Positions 24,383 through 32,919 of a stretch of DNA of 64,000 nt are shown piece by piece; positions within the stretch are counted from its first letter, which is position 1; each line of letters starts with the position of its first letter. The DNA lies in the NCBI RefSeq assembly GCF_003248355.1, contig NZ_QKWY01000002.1, positions 434,001 through 498,000 of the forward strand, written 5' to 3'. The position numbers were made by a program, and so were the translations under genes. Below the pieces are notes generated by a model that worked only from the letters and a program-made list of their open reading frames with translations, was not told where the DNA came from and made no database searches. The stretch comes from Streptomyces sp. AC1-42W. Its GTDB lineage: Bacteria; Actinomycetota; Actinomycetes; Streptomycetales; Streptomycetaceae.

Positions 24383-24399
24383 ACATACCTTCGGTATGT
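24383..24399. promoter_or_regulatory. TetR operator palindrome
   Basis: ACATACC-TTC-GGTATGT, a perfect 7-bp inverted repeat with 3-bp spacer, sits between the divergent VOC and TetR genes, 14 bp before the chosen TetR start. It is the natural binding site for the TetR product. Confidence 0.7.
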
Positions 24400-24413
24400 C
24401 AATGAGGAGTGCG

Positions 24414-25043
24414 ATGCGACAGGACGGCATCCGGGCGCAGCAGCGGGAGCAGACCAGGCAGACGTTGCTGCGGGAGGGCCGGCGCCTGTTCTCGGCCGGT
24501 GGTTACGGTGCGGTGGGCCTGGCGGAGATCGTCGGGGCGGCCGGGGTGACCAAGGGGGCGCTGTATCACCACTTCACCGGCAAGGCGGAGCTGTTCCGTG
24601 CCGTTCTGGAGGAGATGCAGCAGGAAGTGGGGCGCCGGGTGGCCGCCGCGGCCGATGCCCATGACGATCCCTGGGATCAGTTGGTCGCCGGCTGCCAGGA
24701 GTTCCTCACGGTGACGACCGATCCGGACATCCAGCGCGTCATGCTGGTCGACGGGCCCGCCGCGCTGGGGTGGAGCGAGTGGCGGGCGATGGACGAGGCC
24801 GCCTCCGCCCGCCACCTCGCCGACGCGCTGTCCTCCCTCGTCGACGCGGGGATCATCGCCCCGCAGCCGGTCGCGCCCCTGGTCCATCTGCTGTCCGGCG
24901 CGATGAACGAGGCGGCCCTGTGGCTCGCTTCCTCCTCGTCCGGCCCCGAGGACCTGCCCCACACGCGAGCGGCACTCACGCGACTGCTGCAGGCGCTGCG
25001 CGCGGGTACGACGCCGGGGCGCGGAGGAGAGCGTGATAGGTAG
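24414..25043 (+). CDS. TetR-family transcriptional regulator
   Basis: 209-residue repressor. The N-terminal helix-turn-helix is clear (GYGAVGLAEIVGAAGVTKGALYHHFTGKAELF), and a C-terminal ligand domain of the AcrR-like type follows. I chose ATG 24414 because GAGGAG stands 4-5 nt upstream; earlier in-frame starts (24366, 24402) would put the operator inside the gene or lack a ribosome site. It is expected to repress itself and the divergent VOC gene through the palindromes at 24354-24399. Its 3' end overlaps the next gene by 11 bp. Confidence 0.88.
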   Translation: MRQDGIRAQQREQTRQTLLREGRRLFSAGGYGAVGLAEIVGAAGVTKGALYHHFTGKAELFRAVLEEMQQEVGRRVAAAADAHDDPWDQLVAGCQEFLTVTTDPDIQRVMLVDGPAALGWSEWRAMDEAASARHLADALSSLVDAGIIAPQPVAPLVHLLSGAMNEAALWLASSSSGPEDLPHTRAALTRLLQALRAGTTPGRGGERDR

Positions 25044-25743
25044 ACCGGCGGCCGGTGGGCCGTACTGGGTCTGGGCTCTGCGCGCGGTTGCTCTGGTGGT
25101 CCTCTGCCTGGGGTGCCTGAGCGCGATGTCCGCGGTGTGTCCGCGGGGCGTGGGGATGGACGAGTTCCGGGAGGACGTGCGGGGCGGGCGGGTGGACGTC
25201 GTGCACGTGGTCTACGTGTCCCCGGTGGAGGTCCAGGCGCGGTGGTCCGTGGGGCTGTTGGGGGACAGGGCGGTCACGTACCGCTTCGAGGAGCTGGGGG
25301 GTGGGGTCGAGGAGGAGTTCATCGCTCTGGCCCGGACGGAACTCGGCCCGGCGGGCGAGGGCGTTGCCTTCGACACGGTGGACCCGCTGGCCGGCCTCGG
25401 CGGCCTCTCCGTCCTGGTGCCCGTTCTGTACTGGCGGTTCATCGAGCCCGGCCTGCTCCAGTGGGCGGTGCTCGCGGTGTTCCTGGGCGTGCTCGTGGAC
25501 GCGTGCTTCCGGAGCTCGCTGCGGAGTGTGAACGCCGGGTACTGGCTGGTGGCGTGCGTGCTCACGGGGTCGGGTGCGCAGGCATACCTCTGGTCGGAAC
25601 CCGCCTCCCCACGGCACCTGGGCAACCCGGCGGCAGCTCCCCGCATCTCGGGACTCGGCGTGGCCGCGAGGACGCTGCTCTGGTCCGGAGCGACGCTGCT
25701 CGGCGGATGGGCGGTGCTACGGGGGCTGCCGTGGGGGCGTTGA
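25033..25743 (+). CDS. Membrane protein of unknown function
   Basis: 236 residues. There is one N-terminal membrane helix (VWALRAVALVVLCLGCLSAMS), an extracytoplasmic mixed segment of about 85 residues, two central helices (GLSVLVPVLYWRF and LLQWAVLAVFLGVLV), and two more near the C terminus. No family recognised. The start is GTG 25033 behind GGAGGAGA, overlapping the TetR gene end, so the two are translated together. Confidence 0.7.
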   Translation: MIGRPAAGGPYWVWALRAVALVVLCLGCLSAMSAVCPRGVGMDEFREDVRGGRVDVVHVVYVSPVEVQARWSVGLLGDRAVTYRFEELGGGVEEEFIALARTELGPAGEGVAFDTVDPLAGLGGLSVLVPVLYWRFIEPGLLQWAVLAVFLGVLVDACFRSSLRSVNAGYWLVACVLTGSGAQAYLWSEPASPRHLGNPAAAPRISGLGVAARTLLWSGATLLGGWAVLRGLPWGR

Positions 25744-25812
25744 GGTGCGGTGCTTGTACGGGTTGGGTCCCAGGTGGGGAAGGTTCGATACCCGGAATAG
25801 TGAGGTGCTGGC

Positions 25813-26250
25813 ATGGGTGGGGACGGTTCGGTGGCGGCACGGGGTCTTGTTGAGGGGCATTCGGGCCTTTCTGCGGATTCTCGGGCTGCGGCGCTGCGTG
25901 TGTTCGTGCCCGGTGAGGGGGACGCTCCCGAGCTGACACCGTTCCTGCTGGGGGTGGCCGCCGACCCTGGTGAGGAGGATCTCGTGCGGATCGCGGCGAT
26001 TCGGTTGCTGGAGATCGTGCATCGGTACGACGACGGGCTCGCCGCTGTCGCACGGGACGCACTGATCCGGCTGGCCGGGGAGGACGAGGACTGGGATGTG
26101 CGTAATGCCGCCGGCTGCGCGGTGTTCAGCCTGCCGGGGGCCGAACGCGAAGTCACCCGCATGCGCGCCCTGATCGCGGCGGAGGAAGACGACTTCGTAC
26201 GGGAGAACATCGAAGCGGCCCTACGGCTGAGGTCATACAGGGGTCAATGA
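25813..26250 (+). CDS. HEAT-repeat-like small protein
   Basis: 145-residue acidic, alpha-helical protein. Repeated motifs such as EEDLVRIAAIRLLEIV and DWDVRNAAGCAVFSLPG suggest two to three HEAT-type repeats, a protein-interaction scaffold. Start ATG 25813. No partner or enzymatic motif is visible. It stands alone between a membrane protein gene and the remnant region. Confidence 0.65.
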   Translation: MGGDGSVAARGLVEGHSGLSADSRAAALRVFVPGEGDAPELTPFLLGVAADPGEEDLVRIAAIRLLEIVHRYDDGLAAVARDALIRLAGEDEDWDVRNAAGCAVFSLPGAEREVTRMRALIAAEEDDFVRENIEAALRLRSYRGQ

Positions 26251-26394
26251 GCGTGGCCGGGCGGGCCGACTTCAGGGCCGGTGGAGTTCAGGCATGACGG
26301 CGCAGGACCGTGTATGCCGCAGCCCGAGGGTGGCAGCCGCATCGCCGTGCAGCGCAGATGGCGACCACCAAGTGAAACGCTGCCGACCCAGCCT

Positions 26395-26554
26395 TTCCGG
26401 CCTCACGGGTAGCCTTGTTCACCACATCAACCATGCCCTGCGCCCCGGCGCCCTGTCCCTCTCGGAGGGCGCGACGGGACATGTCTCGGGCTCGTGGCGC
26501 ACGCCGGATGACGAGAAGGTCCGCAGGATCTTCGCGGTACTGCGTACGGCGTAA
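26395..26554 (+). pseudogene. Duplicated 3' end of the maltokinase-cap-like gene
   Basis: The reading frame HHINHALRPGALSLSEGATG followed by HVSGSWRTPDDEKVRRIFAVLRTA and stop copies the last 45 or so codons of the gene at 23265-23903 with scattered substitutions, mostly conservative. No start or 5' part is present. It is a decayed partial duplicate placed beside the insertion-sequence graveyard. Confidence 0.7.
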
Positions 26555-26577
26555 CCCCAAGGGGCACGGGTCTCCGC

Positions 26578-26838
26578 ATCCTGCGGGCACAACCCACATG
26601 GCGCGGCGGCCGGTCAAGGTTGCGATGATCTCGAAGTCTCCGTCGTAGTGCAGGATGCCCAACTGGTTCAACTCGGCCGTTGCAGCGATCAGTAGGGCGG
26701 GCAGGGGCAGGGGTCGACGGAAACCCGCGCCAAGGGCTTGGCGCTGGATCTCCAGTGCACGTGCGAACGCATCGTCCGTTATGTGCAGGTAGTCAAAGGC
26801 GCGGAGCCAGGTGCTGATCCGGGTCGCCTCCGCACTGT
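26578..26838 (-). pseudogene. vapC (PIN toxin) remnant
   Basis: Read on the minus strand this gives NSAEATRISTWLRAFDYL, LPLPALLIAATAELN, QLGILHYDGDFEIIATLTG and WVVPAG. That is the C-terminal two-thirds of a VapC-type PIN ribonuclease with its DLLIAA-like and LHYDxDF motifs. The 5' part is gone, cut exactly at the left inverted repeat of an IS701-family element (26839), and no proper stop follows. It is not functional. No vapB antitoxin is nearby. Confidence 0.7.
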
Positions 26839-28336
26839 TACGGCAGCTGTAGATAGGTCTGTCGGTGCTCGTTGCTGCTGTTCAGCGGCTTGAGGGGGCG
26901 GGTGAGGGCATGAGGACGGCCGCCTTGATCATGACGTGGTGTGACGCAACATCAGAGCGAGACGGCCGCTTCGGCCACGGTAGACCACGAAGGCCACGAC
27001 AGCGCGTTCAGGGGCCTGTTGGCCTCGGTGGCCGACTGCTTCGCCCGCTGTGAGACCCGGGAGACGTTCGCGCGGATGACCCGGGGCATGCTGATGGAGC
27101 TTGAGGACGTTAATTGCTGGAGCTTGTCCGAAGCGATCGGTGAGCGGGGCCCGCACCGCCTGCATCATCTGTTGTCCCGCGCGGTGTGGGACGAAGAAAC
27201 GGTGCTGACGAGGACGGCGGCCTGGGCCGTGGGCCTGCTCGACGACGGCGACGGGATCCTGATCGCGGACGAGACGGGCGATGCGAAGTCCTCCACCGAC
27301 GCGGTCGGCGCGGCCCGCCAGTACTCCGGCTCGGTCGGCGGCGTGGGCCTGTGCCAGGTCGCCGTGCACCTCACCTTCGCCACGACCGCCGGGCACTGCC
27401 TGATCAACCGGCGCCTGTACTTCACCCAGGAGTGGGCCGGTGACGAGGAACGCCGTGAACTGGCCGGCGTCCCCGACGAGCTGTGCTTCGCCACCAAGTC
27501 GCAACTCGCGGCGGACATGCTCCGCACCGCCGCCCAGCAGGGCATATCCGCCTCTTTCTTCCTGGGCGACGAGGTCTACGGCGGGCAGGAGCTGCGTACC
27601 GCCTGCCGCGAGCTTCACCTGGGCTACGTCGTGGGAGTGCGCTCCAACCACCACGTCACCACCCCAGCCGCGAAGCTGAGCGTGGCCAAGGCCGCCGCCC
27701 GGCTGCCGACACGGGCCTGGCAGCGCATGCGAACCGGGGCGGGACAGAAAGGCATCCGCGACTACGACTGGGCGATGATCGAAGTCACCGCCGACGACAC
27801 CCCCGACGGGCACGACGACAAGGCGGGGACCTCGGTGCTGCTGGTCCGCCGGCACCGCTACACCCGCACCGTGTCCTACTACCGCTGCTACGCCCCCGGG
27901 CCGGTGACACTGGCGCGACTGGTGTCACTGGTGTGTCTCAGGTGGCGGGTGGAGGACGACTTCCAGGACGCGAAGGAGATCTGCCACCTCGACAAAGGCC
28001 AGGTCACCTGCTGGAACTCCTGGCACCGCTGGAGCGTGATCGCCCTGGTCGCCTACGCCTTCCTGGCCACCGCGGCCGCCCTGGAGCGCACCGCACAGGC
28101 CGACCGCGACGAACCCGGCGAGGCCGACCTCGTCCCCCTCAGCAGCCACGAACTCCACCGCCTGTTACGGGCCTTGACCCTTCCGCCGCCCCAGCGGGAC
28201 CCCAACCACCTGCTGTGGTGGTCCACCTGGCGCCGCCGCCACCAACACCGCGCCCGCCTCTGCCACCGCCGCTGGCACGCGTACGCCGACACCGCACCAT
28301 GATCAGAAGGCTCAGCGGCTATCTACAGCTGCCGTA
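26839..28336. mobile_element. IS701-family insertion sequence
   Basis: A transposase gene enclosed by a perfect 18-bp inverted repeat, TACGGCAGCTGTAGATAG at 26839-26856 and its complement at 28319-28336. The flanks do not share a target duplication: left is a vapC remnant, right is an IS5 transposase remnant. The element has therefore been joined to new DNA by deletion or recombination since it inserted. Confidence 0.8.
26941..28302 (+). CDS. IS701-family transposase
   Basis: 453-residue DDE transposase of the IS701 group. The N-terminal domain (FARCETRETFARMTRGMLMEL) is followed by the catalytic core: ILIADETGDAKS (first Asp), FFLGDEVYGG (second Asp) and WRVEDDFQDAKE (Glu). The start is GTG 26941. 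The reading frame is intact, so it may still be active in cis or on relatives. Confidence 0.9.
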   Translation: MTQHQSETAASATVDHEGHDSAFRGLLASVADCFARCETRETFARMTRGMLMELEDVNCWSLSEAIGERGPHRLHHLLSRAVWDEETVLTRTAAWAVGLLDDGDGILIADETGDAKSSTDAVGAARQYSGSVGGVGLCQVAVHLTFATTAGHCLINRRLYFTQEWAGDEERRELAGVPDELCFATKSQLAADMLRTAAQQGISASFFLGDEVYGGQELRTACRELHLGYVVGVRSNHHVTTPAAKLSVAKAAARLPTRAWQRMRTGAGQKGIRDYDWAMIEVTADDTPDGHDDKAGTSVLLVRRHRYTRTVSYYRCYAPGPVTLARLVSLVCLRWRVEDDFQDAKEICHLDKGQVTCWNSWHRWSVIALVAYAFLATAAALERTAQADRDEPGEADLVPLSSHELHRLLRALTLPPPQRDPNHLLWWSTWRRRHQHRARLCHRRWHAYADTAP

Positions 28337-28562
28337 TCAGACCTGCTGGCGGCGCCTGGATCGCTGGCAACAGGCCGGGGCCTTCGCGCAGTTGCACCGC
28401 ATCTTGCTCGCGAAACTGCACGCGGCCGGCGAACTCGACTGGTCTCGCGCGTGCGTGGATGGCTCCCACGTCCGCGCAAAAAAAAGGGGCTCTCCTGCCG
28501 TATGCGTGGGTGCCCTGACCAGGACTGATACGGGAAACACGCCGTCCCCTGCCATCCTTTGA
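28337..28562 (+). pseudogene. IS5-family transposase fragment
   Basis: The frame reads RLDRWQQAGAFAQLHRILLA then KLHAAGELDWSRACVDGSHVRAKK, the end of the N-terminal domain and first catalytic Asp region (VDGSHVRAKK) of an IS5-type transposase. Homology stops at a run of eight A residues, after which the frame is meaningless and ends at 28562. Both ends of the gene are missing. Confidence 0.75.
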
Positions 28563-28570
28563 GTTCTCTA

Positions 28571-28732
28571 AGGGCTGTCCCGTAATCCCCGGTGGATCAG
28601 CGCGCGGCGTCAGATGCGGTGCATCGCAAGGCGGAGGGGCGTTCGCATACTGGACGTATTCGGACGTTCCGACAACGCAGCGAGGTGCCGTAGCTGTCGT
28701 CGTGCGCCCGCCGGGGATTACGGGACAGCCCT
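28571..28732. mobile_element. 162-bp TA-flanked MITE
   Basis: Perfect 22-bp terminal inverted repeats (28571-28592 and 28711-28732, beginning AGGGCTGTCCCGTAAT) enclose about 118 bp without coding capacity, and the unit is flanked by TA on each side (28569-28570 and 28733-28734). This is a non-autonomous element mobilised by a TA-targeting transposase of the IS630/Tc1 or IS5 (IS427 subgroup) type. Similar ends are familiar to me from Streptomyces elements. Confidence 0.82.
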
Positions 28733-28764
28733 TAGGCTCAAGTTGGATCAAGCAGGAAAACGGC

Positions 28765-30030
28765 GTGTCCCTCTTCAGGATATGGAAGCGGACCCTGACG
28801 GCCGAACACACGGTGGTCGAGGGCGTCCGGATCGATGAGAGTGAACAGTGTGTGGTGGTGTCGGTACGGTCTGATGCCCGACGTCGGCAGCGGTGCGGCC
28901 GGTGCGGACGGGCGGCGCCCTGGTTCGACGCGGGGCGGGGCCGGCGCCGGTGGCGGGACCTGGATCACGGCGTGATGCGGGTGTTCCTGGAGGCCGACGC
29001 GCCGCGGGTGGACTGCCGCGGGCACGGGGTGACGGTGGCGGCCGTGCCCTGGGCGAGGCACGGCGCCGGGCACACCTACGCCTTCGACCAGCAGACCGCC
29101 TGGCTGGCGGCCGAGTGCTCCAAGACCGCGACCGCGCGGTTGATGCGGGCCTCGTGGCGGACGGTCGGGGCGGTCGTGGAGCGGTTCGTGGCCGACCGGG
29201 ACCGCACCGTGGACCGGCTGGCCGGCCTGCGGCGGATCGGGATCGACGAGATCAGCCACCGCAAGGGGCAGAAGTACATGACGGTCGTCGTCGACCACGA
29301 CACCGGCCGGGTGGTGTGGATGGCCGACCGGCACGGCAAGGACGTCCTGAACACCTTCTTCGACGCCCTGGGCCCCGAACGCTCCGCGAAGCTCACCCAC
29401 ATCAGCGCCGACGGCGCCTCCTGGATCGCCGACACCCTGGCCCGACGCGCGCCGGACGCCGTCCGCGTGATGGATCCCTTCCATGTGGTGGCCTGGGCCA
29501 CCGATGCCCTGGACACCGAGCGCCGCGCGAGCTGGAACCGGGCCCGCCGCCAGGCCGACGGCAAGGACACCGCCCGCGCTCTGAAGGGCTCCCGCTTCGC
29601 GCTGTGGAAGAACGAGGCGGACCTCACCGACCGGCAGGCCGCGAAACTCACCTGGATCGCCGCCACCGACCCCCGCCTGCACCGCGCCTGGCGCCTGAAG
29701 GAGGCTCTGCGGATGGTGTTCGCCCTGGCCAGGACCCGCCCCACGGCTGCCCTCAAGGCCCTGGACCGTTGGATCGGCTGGGCACGGCGCTGCCGCATCG
29801 ACGCCTTCGTCGACCTCCAGCGCAGGATCACCCGCCACTACGAGGCGATCCGGGCCGCCCTGACCACCGGCATGTCCAACGGCCTCGTCGAATCCACCAA
29901 CACAAAGACCCGTCTGATCATCCGCCGCGGCTTCGGCTTCCACACCGCCGACGCCATCATCGCCCTCGTCATGCTTACCCTCGCCGGCCCCCGCCCCACC
30001 CTCCCCGGACGCCAACCCGCCACAGAGTGA
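28765..30030 (+). CDS. ISL3-family transposase
   Basis: 421-residue transposase from the GTG at 28765. It carries an N-terminal zinc-finger pair (RQRCGRCGRAAPWFD), the DDE_Tnp_ISL3 core with IGIDEISHRKGQKYMTVVVD and DPFHVVAWATDALD, and the C-terminal NGLVESTNTKTRLIIRRGFGF signature. The frame is open and motifs complete. The inverted repeats are not clear: GGCTC at 28735 and GAGCC at 30042-30046 may be the element ends, but they match only over 5 bp, so I do not define the element borders. Confidence 0.85.
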   Translation: MSLFRIWKRTLTAEHTVVEGVRIDESEQCVVVSVRSDARRRQRCGRCGRAAPWFDAGRGRRRWRDLDHGVMRVFLEADAPRVDCRGHGVTVAAVPWARHGAGHTYAFDQQTAWLAAECSKTATARLMRASWRTVGAVVERFVADRDRTVDRLAGLRRIGIDEISHRKGQKYMTVVVDHDTGRVVWMADRHGKDVLNTFFDALGPERSAKLTHISADGASWIADTLARRAPDAVRVMDPFHVVAWATDALDTERRASWNRARRQADGKDTARALKGSRFALWKNEADLTDRQAAKLTWIAATDPRLHRAWRLKEALRMVFALARTRPTAALKALDRWIGWARRCRIDAFVDLQRRITRHYEAIRAALTTGMSNGLVESTNTKTRLIIRRGFGFHTADAIIALVMLTLAGPRPTLPGRQPATE

Positions 30031-30124
30031 CCCACGGAAGCGACAGGAGAGCCTGAATTTACGAAATGCGCCCGGCGTGCTCGGGCGTGCGGAAGCATAT
30101 TCGAGCCCCGAGCCCCACGCCCCG

Positions 30125-30979
30125 TCAGCGGCCTGGGCGGTCGGCCTTGGGGATCAGGCCCGCTCGGGCGGCTCGGGCCTGAGCCCGGACCTTGTGCGGC
30201 GGGAGCGCGGGCGCGGCGGCCCGGGTTCGCGGCCTGGCGCCTCGGCAGGGGGCGCACTTGCCGCCCAACAGGGCCTCCGGCGGCCCCGGTACGCGGCATT
30301 CGCTGCACTCCAGTGTGCGCAGCACCGTCCGGGGCGCGGCCTCGCGCGCGGGCGGGAGCTTCGTGCGGAGACGGTTCGCGACGAACGCCGCCGGGTGGTG
30401 GATGCGGTCCGGGAGGCCCGTGGTGAGGGCGTTCAGGATCTCCGGGGGCGTCGCGCCCCGCCGCAGCCACTCGCTCATCGAGGGCTCCAGCGCCACGCAG
30501 TCCCGCTGCGCCAGCGACAGCGCGGGGGCGGTGCGTCCGAGCGCGGCAAGCAGGATGAACGCCCTTGAGCGCGTGGACCGTTCGGGCTCCGTGGGGGCGT
30601 CGCCCCGGGCGAAGGCCGTCCACCACGTGTGGTCCCGCGCGGTCCGCGAGAAGAACGTACGCGTCACCCACACGAGTTGTTCCCCGCTCGCCACGCAGTC
30701 GCTTCCCCGGCGCAAGTGCCCGGCTTCCTGAAGGCGGTTGAGGCTTGTGCGGACCGCGCACTGCCCGTACGGGAGGGTCTTCGCGAGCGTTTTCACGGAG
30801 ATGTCGGCGCCGTCCGGCAGGGCGTCGATGTACGAGGCGATGGCCGCGTCACGCGGTACGAGGTGCGTGAAGTCGGCGCCGGTACGGGGGCGTTGGTCGG
30901 GTGCCGAACGCTTGCCGTAACCGGGGTTCGCCATCGGGTGGTCGGGCGAGGGGTCGCCACTAAACTGGCTGTCAGCCAT
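30125..30979 (-). CDS. MarR-like winged-helix protein with C-terminal zinc ribbon
   Basis: 284 residues from ATG 30979 (AAGGGA ribosome site 10 nt upstream; an earlier ATG at 31039 lacks one). After a disordered 45-residue lead comes a winged-helix domain (IASYIDALPDGADISVKTLA, then GQCAVRTSLNRLQEAGHLRR). A middle helical region follows, then a Cys pair CSEC...CAPC that could bind zinc, and a basic Ala/Arg tail. Proteins of this type are abundant in Streptomyces and are labelled MarR-family or replication-like. DNA binding is likely, the target unknown. It stands isolated between two mobile elements. Confidence 0.7.
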   Translation of the reverse strand: MADSQFSGDPSPDHPMANPGYGKRSAPDQRPRTGADFTHLVPRDAAIASYIDALPDGADISVKTLAKTLPYGQCAVRTSLNRLQEAGHLRRGSDCVASGEQLVWVTRTFFSRTARDHTWWTAFARGDAPTEPERSTRSRAFILLAALGRTAPALSLAQRDCVALEPSMSEWLRRGATPPEILNALTTGLPDRIHHPAAFVANRLRTKLPPAREAAPRTVLRTLECSECRVPGPPEALLGGKCAPCRGARPRTRAAAPALPPHKVRAQARAARAGLIPKADRPGR

Positions 30980-31348
30980 CTGATCGTTTCCCTTTAGCTG
31001 TCGATTGAGGTGGTCAGGCCCCTGGCGGTGCGCAAACACCGGCAGGGGCCGTCTGTGTTCAAGTCCTTGCCGAAGCTAGAACGGGACTACGTTCCGTCGC
31101 AAGTCAATCGCCAGAAGTCACCCTTGCGGGTCACAAGGGTGGGCGGGTGGGTACAAGTCCCCCCAACCATTCCGCTGAAAGAGCGCTCGGAGCCCGAAAC
31201 TTGAGCTTCGGGCCGACCTGCGTCAGGCGAGCTTGAGATCCGCGAGATGGCAGCCTCTGTCGGCTGCTGCTCCCGCCGCTGCGGCCGACAGGCACACAAC
31301 CCTGTGAGAAGAACCCGCCAACCGGCGACAGGGGACCCCGTCACAGAC
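30980..31348. other. Intergenic stretch with a DUF397 gene scar
   Basis: No gene supported. The first 30 bp are the 5' leader of the minus-strand MarR-like gene. At 31222-31245 a 24-bp segment is identical to 41320-41343, the 3' end of a DUF397 gene (codons for ADLKLA and stop on the minus strand), and further similarity surrounds it. This is the tail of a deleted DUF397 gene. The stretch ends at the IS66 left inverted repeat. Confidence 0.5.
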
Positions 31349-32891
31349 GGTGACTGTTTAGGGGTTTCAGCTGGTTGCGGGCAGCGTCCAGGGCCGTCCG
31401 GCGAAGAGGTCGCGTAGGGCGGTCAGGGGGTTGAGTCCGTGTTTGCGTACGGTGGAGATGTACGAGCGGATCCGGGCGAAGCGTCTGGCGCCGGTCAGGG
31501 TCCGCCAGGATCCGGAGATCTTCTGTTGCACCTTGATCATTCGGAGGTCGCGCTCGGCGGCGTTGTTGTCGAACGGGATCGTGAAGTCGACCATGTACCG
31601 CTGGTACTCCTCGGTGCGGTCCCTGAGCCGACAGGCCAGGGCTCTGGCTTTGGAGCGGGGCCCGGTGCCGGGGTAGGGGTTGGCGGTGATGCCGCACAAC
31701 GCCGCCTGGCGGTAGCGGTCTTGGAGGCCGGTAAGGGTGTCGACGGGCAGGGCGTCATGCCCGCCGGCCACAGCGTGGGCGACCGCGTCCTTGGCCTCCA
31801 GCAGTACGTCGATCATCGACTGGGCCCAGGCGGGATCGCGGCGGGTGTCCTCGGTTACCGCGATCAGTTCGCGCAGCACGTGCGCGCCGCACAGGGCCTG
31901 GGCATTGCCGTAGATGGTGTAGGAGGCCAGGGCGTCGGTGACCAGGGTGCCGGTGAAGGCGGGCAGCACGCCGAGGTCGTCCATCGCGTCCCGGCCGCGC
32001 TGGGTGTGGATGCCGTAGTAGGTGACCAGGTGGGTGCACATCACGTGCAGCCAGTGCAGCTTGCCCGCGACCCGGACCCCGGACTCGTCCGCGTGTGCGA
32101 CAGGAGCCGCGGACAGGTGTTCCTTGAGCTGCTCCTCGAAGTCGGCCAGGTGCTCGTGGGCGCGGGCCGGCACGGACAGGACGGTGCCGGTGGAGACCGG
32201 CAGGGCGAACAGGTTCTCCATCGTCTCGGCCAGGCGCTTGGCCGGGAGATGCTGGTATGCCGACAGGTAGGCGATCGCGGCGCGGACCCCGGGCCCGTAC
32301 ACAGCCTGGCCTGTCACCTGGTCCGGAGCCGTCGCCGAGGTGGTGTGCCCACAGCCGCAGACGGCCTGATGCAGCCGGTGCTCGGTCACCTCGGGGCGGA
32401 TCTCGGGCAGATCGAAGACCTGCCGGGCCCGATAGCCCGTGCTCACGGCCCCGGAAAGTTCGTCGCCGCAGCCGCCGCAGGCGGCCGGATGGTGATCGAC
32501 TATCACGTGGGGGTCGGTGACCAGCTCCAGCCGGCCGCCCGGATCACCCTTGGCGCGGCTGGGCTTGCGTCCGGTGGCCCTCCGCAGCGACTTCGGTGCC
32601 GGCTTCTTCCGCAAGCCGTCGCTGGAAGACGGCTTGGACGAGTTGTGCGAGTCGGTGGCCAGCCGCCGCTTCAACTCCGTGATCTCGGCGTCCTGCTCAA
32701 CAATCCGGGCTTCGAGCCGCTCGATCGTCGCGGCCTGGGCGGACACCACGAGCTTCAACTCCACGACCAGCGCGGCCAACTCCTCGTACGAGGGTGGCGG
32801 CGGGGGCGAAGTCACAAGATCAACCTACCGGAGCGCCGCGATCACTCCGCAGCGAGTCGCCGCAGGTCACGCACGGTCGTAAACAGTCACC
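31349..32891. mobile_element. IS66-family insertion sequence (single-gene type)
   Basis: Terminal inverted repeats GGTGACTGTTTA (31349-31360) and TAAACAGTCACC (32880-32891) enclose one transposase gene. No tnpA or tnpB accessory genes are present, so it belongs with the ISBst12-like members that carry only the large transposase. Its right end touches the 26-bp inverted repeat that bounds the umbrella-toxin locus. No obvious 8-bp target duplication was found. Confidence 0.82.
31367..32815 (-). CDS. IS66-family transposase
   Basis: 482 residues. Order of parts: an N-terminal leucine-zipper-like coiled coil (about 10-55, ELKLVVSAQAATIERLEARI), a basic linker, a zinc-binding pair CGGCGDE and CGCGHTT, the DDE_Tnp_IS66 core (VAHADESGVRVAGKLHWLHV, then LVTDALASYT), and the C-terminal DFTIPFDNNAAERDLRMIKV with the catalytic Glu. 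All three catalytic acids are present and the frame is intact. Confidence 0.92.
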   Translation of the reverse strand: MTSPPPPPSYEELAALVVELKLVVSAQAATIERLEARIVEQDAEITELKRRLATDSHNSSKPSSSDGLRKKPAPKSLRRATGRKPSRAKGDPGGRLELVTDPHVIVDHHPAACGGCGDELSGAVSTGYRARQVFDLPEIRPEVTEHRLHQAVCGCGHTTSATAPDQVTGQAVYGPGVRAAIAYLSAYQHLPAKRLAETMENLFALPVSTGTVLSVPARAHEHLADFEEQLKEHLSAAPVAHADESGVRVAGKLHWLHVMCTHLVTYYGIHTQRGRDAMDDLGVLPAFTGTLVTDALASYTIYGNAQALCGAHVLRELIAVTEDTRRDPAWAQSMIDVLLEAKDAVAHAVAGGHDALPVDTLTGLQDRYRQAALCGITANPYPGTGPRSKARALACRLRDRTEEYQRYMVDFTIPFDNNAAERDLRMIKVQQKISGSWRTLTGARRFARIRSYISTVRKHGLNPLTALRDLFAGRPWTLPATS

Positions 32892-32919
32892 CGCCGTCAG
32901 GATGGAATCAGCTCACTCT

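Noticed and set aside
28735..30046. Exact borders of the ISL3 element (GGCTC...GAGCC)
   Set aside because: Only 5 bp match at the ends and no 8-bp target duplication is seen, so borders would be guesswork. Only the transposase gene is annotated.
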